From assembly GCA_026416975.1 (NCBI GenBank), contig JAOAEC010000002.1, forward strand, positions 1 to 50,325: a DNA stretch of 50,325 nucleotides, given 5' to 3'. Positions 39,786 to 46,824 of this stretch are shown here, one piece after another. The position numbers and the translations under genes were made by a program. Each line of letters opens with the position of its first letter. The stretch's first letter is position 1. The notes beneath the pieces were generated by a model that did not search any database, was not told the DNA's origin, and was given only the letters and a program-made list of their open reading frames with translations. The DNA comes from Patescibacteria group bacterium (GTDB lineage Bacteria > Patescibacteriota > Microgenomatia > UBA1406 > GWC2-37-13).

Positions 39786-40913
39786 ATGGAAAACGTGATA
39801 ATTATTGGTGGTGGGCCAGCTGGGTTATCAGCGGGAGTTTATTTAGCTCGAGCTGGGCTTTTACCTTTAATTTTTGCTGGTTCGCCTCCAGGAGGTCAGT
39901 TGATGTTAACCTCAGAGGTAGAAAACTTTCCTGGTTATGATTCAATTTTAGGGTCGCAATTAATTGAAAAACTAAGAAATCAAGTTACTAAGTTTGGTGC
40001 TAAAATAATCGATCAAAATATTAATAAAGTCAATCTTTCTGCATCAAAAAAAGAGGTTGAGTCAGGGGGAAAAACTTATACAACTCGATCTTTAATTATT
40101 GCTGTTGGTGCATCGGCCTTATGGCTTAATGTTTCTGGTGAACAAAGGTTAAGAGGGAAAGGAGTTTCTGCTTGTGCCGTCTGTGATGGATTTTTCTTTA
40201 GAGACAAAATAGTAGCAGTAGTTGGTGGAGGAGATAGTGCGATGGAGGAAGCGTTGACTTTAACAAAATTTGCTAAAAAAGTCTACATTATTCATCGTCG
40301 CGATAGTTTTCGTGCCTCAAAAATTATGCAGGGGAGAGTACTTAATAACCCAAAAATAAAGGTGATTTGGAATTCGGTTGTTGATGAAATTTTAGGAGAA
40401 GAAAAGGTAGAAGGAGTGAAGATAAGAATAAATTCTCAATTACAAACACTAAATCCTAAACAATATCAAAATTCAAATAATCAAGATTCAAAACGTTTTG
40501 AAAATTCTGGTTTTGGTAATTCGGATTTATTTCGTGCTTCGAGTTTCGAATTTCGAATTTTAAAGGTTGATGGTGTTTTTGTAGCTATTGGTCACAAACC
40601 AGACACTGATATTTTTGAGAATCAGATTGAGCTTGATGAAAAAGGATATATAATTACTAGTGAAAGGTTAGCTTGGGAACTAGCAAGATTAAAAATTAAA
40701 AATAAAAAATTAAAAATGACAGTGAAGAATGAAAAATGGGAAAGAATGATAAATAAATTTAATTTTGATTATAAAACTCAGACATCAGTTGTCGGTGTTT
40801 TTGCCGCTGGTGACTGTGTTGATTTTGAGTTTAGACAGGCAGGAACAGCAGCAGGAATGGGAATTGAAGCAGCGCTTGAGGCGGAGAAATGGCTGAGAAG
40901 TGTTGAAAATTAG
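39786..40913 (+). CDS. trxB: Thioredoxin reductase-like flavoprotein with repeat-derived insertions
   Basis: Transfers electrons from NAD(P)H through FAD to a CxxC pair. IIGGGPAGLSAGVYLARAGL binds FAD, GKGVSACAVCDGFFFRDK carries the redox CAVC, VVGGGDSAMEEAL binds NAD(P)H, and GVFAAGDCVDFEFRQAGTAAGMGIEAA is the C-terminal FAD motif. At 376 residues it is about 60 longer than usual. One insert (about residues 218-258, within RINSQLQTLNPKQ...SSFEFRIL) matches the dyad repeat element of the glycosidase-like gene. Another (about 300-335, LKIKNKKLKMTVKNEKWE) matches A/T heptamers. The ATG at 39786 is preferred over the track's TTG. Confidence 0.92.
   Translation: MENVIIIGGGPAGLSAGVYLARAGLLPLIFAGSPPGGQLMLTSEVENFPGYDSILGSQLIEKLRNQVTKFGAKIIDQNINKVNLSASKKEVESGGKTYTTRSLIIAVGASALWLNVSGEQRLRGKGVSACAVCDGFFFRDKIVAVVGGGDSAMEEALTLTKFAKKVYIIHRRDSFRASKIMQGRVLNNPKIKVIWNSVVDEILGEEKVEGVKIRINSQLQTLNPKQYQNSNNQDSKRFENSGFGNSDLFRASSFEFRILKVDGVFVAIGHKPDTDIFENQIELDEKGYIITSERLAWELARLKIKNKKLKMTVKNEKWERMINKFNFDYKTQTSVVGVFAAGDCVDFEFRQAGTAAGMGIEAALEAEKWLRSVEN
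40430..40565 (+). repeat. In-frame repeat element with internal dyad, inside trxB
   Basis: Left part: 7-mers such as AAATCCT and AAACAAT. Centre: the palindrome TTCAAAACGTTTTGAA. Right part on the minus strand: CGAAATT, CGAAACT, CGAAGCA, CGAAATA in exact 7-bp phase. It is related to the element at 2926-3045. Confidence 0.75.
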
Positions 40914-40944
40914 TATTAAGTAGCAAAAGGAAATAGAGAAAGAT

Positions 40945-41007
40945 ATGAAAATTAAATCTTTTACTGATTTAGTTGCACGGCAAAAAACATATGAAAAATT
41001 TCATTAA
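40945..41007 (+). pseudogene. Four-helix-bundle (23S intervening-sequence-type) protein remnant
   Basis: The 20-codon frame MKIKSFTDLVARQKTYEKFH closely follows the standard start of four-helix-bundle/23S rRNA-IVP proteins and then stops. Only the first helix survives. It is preceded by an A/G-rich stretch. These genes are often mobile or duplicated, so this is likely a decayed copy. Confidence 0.55.
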
Positions 41008-41045
41008 TAGTTTAATTAAAAGTTTAAATTAGCTTTAATTCTAAT

Positions 41046-42335
41046 ATGAATGCTGGTCAAAAAATGCTGGAAAGTGCCCAGGCATTAATCAAAAAAACGG
41101 CGCAAAATTTAAAATTAGATGAAGAGAAAATTAAGCGACTAATTGAGCCAGAGTATATCCATGAATTTGCTTTGGAGGTGCAGATGGATGATGGCCAAAA
41201 AAAAGTTTTTAAAGGTTGGCGAGTTCAGCATAATAGCGCTTTAGGACCATATAAAGGTGGAATTCGCTTTCATCCAGAAACCGTTCGTGATGAGGTACAG
41301 GCTTTAGCGACATTAATGACTATAAAATGTGCGGTTGCTGGTTTACCATATGGGGGAGGAAAAGGTGGGGTGGCAGTTGATCCAAAAATATTGTCAAAAA
41401 GCGAGCTGGAACGATTATCAAGAGAATATGCTAAAAAAATTGCTAATTTTATTGGCGAAGATATTGATGTGCCGGCGCCCGATGTTAATACCAATCCTCA
41501 AATTATAGCTTGGATGATTGATGAGTACCAAAAAATTAAGGGAATAAAATCACCAGCTACTTTTACTGGAAAACCAGTATCAATAGGAGGTAGTCTTGGT
41601 CGGAATGAGGCAACCGGACGAGGAGGGCTTTTTGTTTTACAGGCTTTATTGGAAAAACGCGATCTTGTTTCTTGCTTACCTCAATCTAAAGAGACCGGGG
41701 CGATTGACGTGAAACTGCTGTCTTCGTCTTTTCAAAATATAACAATTGCTGTTCAAGGCTTTGGTAATGTTGGTTATTATTTTGCTAAATTAGCTTATGA
41801 AGCAGGTTTTAAAATCGTTGCTTTATCTGATTCAAGGGGAGGAATTTATAACGAAAAAGGCCTAGATCCGATTAAAGTAATGGAGTTTAAGAAAAAGACA
41901 GGCACAGTTCAGGATTATAAGAATAGTAAGAATATAACTAATGAAGAGTTGCTTGAGTTAAAGGTTGATGTTTTAGTACCAGCAGCTTTAGAAAATGTGA
42001 TTAGTCAGAAAAATGCCAAAAATATTCAAGCAAAGATTATTTTAGAGTTGGCTAATGGTCCTTTAACTGATGAAGCATTTGAGTTTTTAAAAGAAAAAGT
42101 AATTATTATTCCTGATGTTTTAGCTAATTCCGGTGGAGTAACGGTTTCTTATTTGGAATGGGTGCAGGGAAAACAAGGATATTGGTGGGGAGAGAAAGAG
42201 GTTAATCAAAAGCTGAAAGAGATGATTGTTCGTGCCTTTGAGGCAATTTGGGAAAAATCAATTACCAAAAAAATGTCATTGAAGCAAGCAGCTTTTGAGG
42301 TAGCGATTGAGAGGATTGTTTCGGCTATGGTTTGA
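41046..42335 (+). CDS. gdhA: Glutamate dehydrogenase
   Basis: Interconverts glutamate and 2-oxoglutarate plus ammonia with NAD(P). GWRVQHNSALGPYKGGIRFHPE, the catalytic-Lys region MTIKCAVAGLPYGGGKGGVAVDP, and PAPDVNTNPQIIAWMIDEY are diagnostic. The Rossmann motif is AVQGFGNVGYYFAKLA. ANGPLTDEA and IPDVLANSGGVTVSYLEWVQ complete it. The length of 429 residues is normal, with a short Glu/Ser-rich insertion near 215-230. Cofactor preference cannot be settled by eye. The M23 peptidase gene follows in the same direction after 15 nt. Confidence 0.95.
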   Translation: MNAGQKMLESAQALIKKTAQNLKLDEEKIKRLIEPEYIHEFALEVQMDDGQKKVFKGWRVQHNSALGPYKGGIRFHPETVRDEVQALATLMTIKCAVAGLPYGGGKGGVAVDPKILSKSELERLSREYAKKIANFIGEDIDVPAPDVNTNPQIIAWMIDEYQKIKGIKSPATFTGKPVSIGGSLGRNEATGRGGLFVLQALLEKRDLVSCLPQSKETGAIDVKLLSSSFQNITIAVQGFGNVGYYFAKLAYEAGFKIVALSDSRGGIYNEKGLDPIKVMEFKKKTGTVQDYKNSKNITNEELLELKVDVLVPAALENVISQKNAKNIQAKIILELANGPLTDEAFEFLKEKVIIIPDVLANSGGVTVSYLEWVQGKQGYWWGEKEVNQKLKEMIVRAFEAIWEKSITKKMSLKQAAFEVAIERIVSAMV

Positions 42336-42350
42336 TGGTAAAATAAATAA

Positions 42351-43424
42351 ATGATTATAAGAGATTTAGGCGATTTTTTAGCTTTTTTTCAAGAGTATCT
42401 AAAAAAAAAGATCGTTAATTTTAGTCAGCGGTTTGAAAAGATTAAAGACATTATTGTCGCTTTTTTAATTATTAAAAGAGGTAGATATTCTCAGTCGTTT
42501 TTAAATACTTCCTTTTTTCTTTTAGTGGCGGCTGCTCTAGTTGGCGGACCAATTATTGCTGAAAATAATCCTTTTGTTTCTGGGATTACTACTTCAGAAA
42601 AAGATTATCAACAAGGAGTTCTTTCTTATAATCCTTATGAAAACTCATTAACAACGGTTATCTCGGTGAAACCGCGCGATAAAATAATTGATTATCATAT
42701 TAAAGAAGGTGACACCCTTTCTTCAATTGCGGAAAAGTTTGATATTTCTGTTGATACTATCAAATGGGCAAATAATTTAAAAACGGACGTGATAAAACCT
42801 GGTGAGGTTTTAAAAATTCCGCCAGTGACTGGTATTGTTCATAAGGTAGCTTCTGGAGAAAATATTTATACCATTGCTAAAAAATACAAAACCGAAACGC
42901 AAAAAATCGTCAACTTTCCCTTTAATGATTTTGTTGATTTAGAAACTTTTTCTTTAAGAGCTGGTCAGATTTTATATGTGCCCGATGGTGTTATTGAGCC
43001 GGAAAAACCAAAATATCAACCAACAACCAAATTTGTGGCTGAGATTCAAGCCGGCTCTCGGGGGTCGTCTAATTTTATCTGGCCTACTTCAGGAAGTATT
43101 ACTCAGTATCCGGTTTGGTATCATATGGCGGTTGATATTGCCAATCCTGGTTTTCCGACAGTTTTAGCTTCTGATGGAGGAACGGTTATCTATGCTGGTT
43201 GTGTTGGTTGGGGTTATGGCTGTCATATTATTATTGATCATAATAATGGTTATCAAACCTTGTACGCCCATCTATCATCAATTAAAGTTTCCGAAGGTCA
43301 GTCAGTTTCTCAAGGTCAGCAGATTGGGGTAATGGGATCAACCGGCCGCTCAACTGGTCCTCATCTTCATTTTGAGATTCGCTCCGGCGGGCAATTGCTT
43401 AATCCTTTGAATTCTTTGAAATAA
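42351..43424 (+). CDS. Membrane-anchored LysM/M23 peptidoglycan endopeptidase
   Basis: Predicted to cut peptide cross-links of peptidoglycan outside the membrane. One helix (about residues 48-68) anchors it. Two LysM domains follow: IDYHIKEGDTLSSIAEKFDISVDTIKWAN (about 102-155) and VHKVASGENIYTIAKKY (about 162-215). The M23 domain has zinc ligands in YHMAVDIA and HLHFEIR, plus YAHLSSIKVSEGQSVSQGQQIG. The end (GGQLLNPLNSLK) is canonical. The 15-nt gap suggests co-transcription with the glutamate dehydrogenase gene. Confidence 0.93.
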   Translation: MIIRDLGDFLAFFQEYLKKKIVNFSQRFEKIKDIIVAFLIIKRGRYSQSFLNTSFFLLVAAALVGGPIIAENNPFVSGITTSEKDYQQGVLSYNPYENSLTTVISVKPRDKIIDYHIKEGDTLSSIAEKFDISVDTIKWANNLKTDVIKPGEVLKIPPVTGIVHKVASGENIYTIAKKYKTETQKIVNFPFNDFVDLETFSLRAGQILYVPDGVIEPEKPKYQPTTKFVAEIQAGSRGSSNFIWPTSGSITQYPVWYHMAVDIANPGFPTVLASDGGTVIYAGCVGWGYGCHIIIDHNNGYQTLYAHLSSIKVSEGQSVSQGQQIGVMGSTGRSTGPHLHFEIRSGGQLLNPLNSLK

Positions 43425-43651
43425 AAGCTTTAAAATCTACCCCTCAAAAGTTAGAGCAACAAATATTCAATTATTTAAAATCAACCTCTTACGAAATTGG
43501 TTATCTAGTTAATTTTGGTTCGACCAATTTTTACTTTAAACGATTTATTTTAGCAACCGGTTTAAACAATTGGCGAGATCGGCGTAAAAATCTGCGGTAT
43601 CTGTGTGCTTATTTTACTTTGCTTCCGGTGAGGCTTCTTTTGGTAACTTAA
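43412..43651 (+). pseudogene. GxxExxY (PDDEXK_3-like) protein, 3' remnant
   Basis: In a frame overlapping the peptidase stop, FEIKALKSTPQKLEQQIFNYLK...IGYLVNFGSTNFYFKRFI reproduces the C-terminal half of GxxExxY proteins (EIKAL, then the conserved NFG and FKR blocks). The N-terminal half with the GxxExxY motif is missing and there is no start codon. Its open end runs into the antisense 3' end of the ligase gene. A second GxxExxY sequence lies at 46.4-46.8 kb. Confidence 0.65.
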
Positions 43652-45623
43652 TTTTTTCTTCAAAAATTGTTGGTACCGGTGATGGTAAATTTAATTGAGT
43701 TGACCCAGTTTCGGTTTTTGTCTCAGAGCTAGTTTTTTTTTCTTCAGGCAGTTTCTTTTTAAACTCTTCTAACTCCTTTTTTGCTTTTTCATAATCATTT
43801 TTATCTTTTTCCGGATTTAAAAGAGTTAAGACATTTTTCATCTCCGCATAAGCTTTTTGATAGTTTCCTTTTTGATAATCAGCCCAGGCTAGATTATAAT
43901 AAGCGTTTGCCCAATCGGGTTTTAAAACCACTACTTGTTCAAAAACTTTAACTGCCTCTTCATAATTGCCTAAGGAATAATAAATTCCACCCAAACTTAG
44001 ACGATAACCGGGGTTTTGTGGATCAGAAACAATGGCTCGTTGATAAGCAGAGATTGTCCAAACATCAGCGCCTTGAGCGGTGTTGATAATATTTTGGTAA
44101 ATTACTGCAAGATTTTCCCAGTAGCTAGCTTTTTGAGGATTTAAGCTAATGGCGGCCTTAGCTTCATTAATAGCTGCTTGAATGGCTTGACTGATGTTTT
44201 GGCGATCAGTTTCGGTTAATTGATAGGGTTGTTTATTTTTTTCTTGTGGTTGATTAGCTTTGGCAGCAATGTTATTAGCAACTAAAAGATTAATTTGAGA
44301 AAAATTAACCCGATATCTTTCAATATAAGGATTGATAATTATTGCTTGGCGATTATTATCATAAACCTGTTTCAGATTATTATTTATCAAACCATCAAGC
44401 GATTTTTTAAAATAAATCTCTGCCAGATAGCTTCTTCCTGAAAAATAACCAGCAATAACAATTATTAAAAGAAAAACTATTCCTGTTAAGGCATAAAAAG
44501 GCATAATCTGGGAAAAATCATAACTCTGACCTACGAGGTCAGATGTGGATTGTTGGGAGGCCATGAAAATTATTAAAAAGAACAAAAAGAAAACAATCAG
44601 GGAAGGTGGAAAGAAAACAATAATGAATAATGAATAAATAATAATCAATAATAAAGATTTGTCGTTTTTTTCTTTTAAAGATTTAAAAATAGTTAATATC
44701 AAAATTAAAAAAGCAATTAAACCAAAAAGACCGGTCTCAGTAAAGAGATGCAAAAGACTGCTGCGAGAAAAAGAAAAAGATGGAATTTGCCAAAGGTTAG
44801 ATTGATTGTAGGCAATATCTTTTACTTTAGTAAAAATTGAGGAAAAATTATCAATTCCAACACCAAAAAAAGCAGTTAGTGGGTTTTTTAAAACCTCAAC
44901 CGCCGCATACCAGGATAAGCGAAAAGGAGGAAGAATAGTGGAACCCGGTTTAAAAAGAGAGTAGAGGGTTAGGCTAAGAGCAAGTAAATTAATGGTTAAT
45001 GATGAATAATGAATAATAGAGTTTTTTGATACTTTATCTTTTTCAACGATGATTATTTTTCCTAAAAGATAAACAACCACAAAACCTAAAAAGATTGCTA
45101 GATCAATAAAAGAACCAATAGGAGTAAAATAGGGATTTTTTAAAAACTGAAGATTAGCTGGTAAATTAACATTTTTTAACGGTTGAAAGAAAAAAAATAC
45201 GGTCGTTAAGGATAGTATTAAAGAACTAATTAATAATGAATAATGAATAATGAATAATGATTTTTGGCGGGAAAGATAAAAATATAGGATCGTTAAGCTT
45301 AAAAACAAACTTAATCCAAAGTTAGGATTTAAAAGCGCCTGGATTTTATTAGGAGAGGAAAAGATGATTGACAAACCTAAGGTTATTAAGAAAAAAGCTA
45401 AAGGCGTATCAAAAGATAAAGATGACCAGGAAATTTTTTTTGATATTAGATATTGAATCGTTGAGATTAATAAAAGAAAAAGAGAACCAAAGATTAAAAG
45501 ATAAAGTTTATTAGTTAAATAAAAATCTTGGGTAAATGGTAAAAAAAACAATGGTAATAAGAAAATAATAATCAATAATAAATAATGAATAATGGGTTGA
45601 AAAAAATTTTTTGATTTTTCCAT
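43614..45623 (-). CDS. O-antigen-ligase/Wzy-like membrane protein with C-terminal TPRs
   Basis: Likely joins or polymerises surface glycans (or glycosylates pilins) outside the membrane. Residues 1-400 hold ten or more helices with a large loop containing AFFGVGIDNFSSIFTK, the Wzy_C-type signature. Residues about 420-620 are soluble, with TPR motifs (ISAYQRAIVSDPQNPGYRLSLGGIYYSLGNYEEAVKVFEQVV and NAYYNLAWADYQKGNYQKAYAEM). A charged Pro/Thr tail ends the protein. Four helices contain (TAATGAA)n-type repeat DNA read as IHYSL-like peptide. The neighbouring pilin gene suggests a pilin-glycan ligase as one option. Confidence 0.82.
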   Translation of the reverse strand: MEKSKNFFQPIIHYLLLIIIFLLPLFFLPFTQDFYLTNKLYLLIFGSLFLLLISTIQYLISKKISWSSLSFDTPLAFFLITLGLSIIFSSPNKIQALLNPNFGLSLFLSLTILYFYLSRQKSLFIIHYSLLISSLILSLTTVFFFFQPLKNVNLPANLQFLKNPYFTPIGSFIDLAIFLGFVVVYLLGKIIIVEKDKVSKNSIIHYSSLTINLLALSLTLYSLFKPGSTILPPFRLSWYAAVEVLKNPLTAFFGVGIDNFSSIFTKVKDIAYNQSNLWQIPSFSFSRSSLLHLFTETGLFGLIAFLILILTIFKSLKEKNDKSLLLIIIYSLFIIVFFPPSLIVFFLFFLIIFMASQQSTSDLVGQSYDFSQIMPFYALTGIVFLLIIVIAGYFSGRSYLAEIYFKKSLDGLINNNLKQVYDNNRQAIIINPYIERYRVNFSQINLLVANNIAAKANQPQEKNKQPYQLTETDRQNISQAIQAAINEAKAAISLNPQKASYWENLAVIYQNIINTAQGADVWTISAYQRAIVSDPQNPGYRLSLGGIYYSLGNYEEAVKVFEQVVVLKPDWANAYYNLAWADYQKGNYQKAYAEMKNVLTLLNPEKDKNDYEKAKKELEEFKKKLPEEKKTSSETKTETGSTQLNLPSPVPTIFEEKIKLPKEASPEAK
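44619..45599 (-). repeat. Four TAATGAA-type heptamer tracts coding for membrane helices
   Basis: Tracts at about 44619-44654, 44985-45021, 45226-45260 and 45565-45599 repeat units such as ATAATGA and ATAATCA at 7-bp spacing. Translated on the minus strand they give IIIYSLFII, IIHYSSLTI, LFIIHYSLLI and IIHYLLLII, each within a predicted helix. Confidence 0.8.
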
Positions 45624-45678
45624 AATTTAATAAGCTTACAACTAATAATTAATTTTTTCCACAGAATTTAATTATAAT

Positions 45679-46446
45679 TTAATCTGTGGGTTGACAAGGG
45701 CAATTTTGTTTACTACAATAGTTAGCCGGAAAAATCCTTCTTATTCTTTGGCAAAAAAAATCTATTGATATATTAAAACATTCCTCATAACTCCCACTCT
45801 CACAAGCATTACAACCGCTTTCAGCACAATAAGCAAAGCTATTGCTTTTTTCTAAATCAGTATTACTGGCAACTCCATAATCATAGCCATAATTTGGGTA
45901 CGGCCCACAGCTTTCAGAATAACAACCTACCTCAACAGTACCCGGATCATTATTAGTATAATCAGAATAATCAAGATTAACATAGATTCGATACCATTTG
46001 GGTTTTTCACTTGAGCAATCATATTCATATAGATAATCTTTTTTAGGTGAGGCAGGATCACAGGGGAGGCGAGAAAGATAAGGAGAAAATGAGGGGGAAA
46101 TGGAGTTTGATCCGCAGATGTGACAGGAACAAGCGGTTAAGTTATAGCTGTCAATTCGAGGCGAGGTAGGGTGGTCATAGCAAATTTCTGAACCAAGAGG
46201 ATAGCGGTTTTTATCATTATACCAATCTTCTAAAACTTTTTTTAAGGTGTTAAACTCGTTTTTTCTTTTAGCATCATGAGCTTTTTGGATTTGCTTTAAT
46301 GGATTTAAAATGATCAAAGCGGAAATAAATAAAAGAGCGATTAAAGCAACCACGAGTAAAAGTTCCATGAGAGTGAAAGCAGATGTATGCAGATTAGGAG
46401 TAATAAACGCAGATTTACGTTGATTAGTATAAATAATTCTTTTCAT
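45679..46446 (-). CDS. Type IV pilin-like (pseudopilin) protein fused at its start to GxxExxY sequence
   Basis: SAFTLMELLLVVALIALLFISALIIL is a class III prepilin signal and N-terminal helix (A|FTLxE cleavage site). It is followed by AHDAKRKNEFNTLKKVLEDWYNDKNRYPL as in pseudopilins. The rest is a Cys- and Tyr-rich globular domain (about 14 Cys). The first in-frame ATG that gives a plausible leader is M62 of the ORF (MKRIIYTNQ), which is itself the end of a GxxExxY protein. The normal short basic leader is absent, replaced by residues coded by ACGCAGAT-type repeats. Expression may be altered or lost. Confidence 0.7.
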   Translation of the reverse strand: MKRIIYTNQRKSAFITPNLHTSAFTLMELLLVVALIALLFISALIILNPLKQIQKAHDAKRKNEFNTLKKVLEDWYNDKNRYPLGSEICYDHPTSPRIDSYNLTACSCHICGSNSISPSFSPYLSRLPCDPASPKKDYLYEYDCSSEKPKWYRIYVNLDYSDYTNNDPGTVEVGCYSESCGPYPNYGYDYGVASNTDLEKSNSFAYCAESGCNACESGSYEECFNISIDFFCQRIRRIFPANYCSKQNCPCQPTD

Positions 46447-46815
46447 AAAAATATTTGGGATGGAAAAGTTAACCAAAAAACCCAATTGATAAATAGAGTT
46501 TTTCAAATAAAAGTATAACTGTTTTTCATCAGTTTTATTAGTGAATTTGCTTGATTTAATTTCAATAATTACTTTATTATTAACAATAATATCAGGCTGA
46601 TAAACACCAAGTGTTTTATTAGTATCCATTGATTTGATAGGTATTTTTTTCTCTGTTTCAACTTTTAAGTTTAATTTTTTAAGTTTTTCAATCAGAGCGT
46701 TTTTATAAATTATTTCTTTTTGTCCCGGTCCATATTGATTTCTTACTTCATAAAAACAACCAATTATTTTGTATGTTAAATCTTTGTATAAAAATCCATC
46801 TGTGTATATCTGCGT
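46425..46815 (-). pseudogene. GxxExxY (PDDEXK_3-like) protein, start lost, running into the pilin frame
   Basis: The minus-strand frame reads TDGFLYKDLTYKIIGCFYEVRNQYGPGQKEIIYKNAL (GxxExxY motif = GPGQKEIIY), then DIIVNNKVIIEIKSSKF, FYLKNSIYQLGFLVNFS and MKRIIYTN. This is a nearly complete protein of this nuclease-like family. No in-frame start precedes it. An out-of-frame ATG in ATGAACGCAG suggests a 1-nt loss. The ORF-track start at 46629 is internal. It continues without stop into the prepilin. Confidence 0.75.
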
Positions 46816-46824
46816 TCATCTGCG

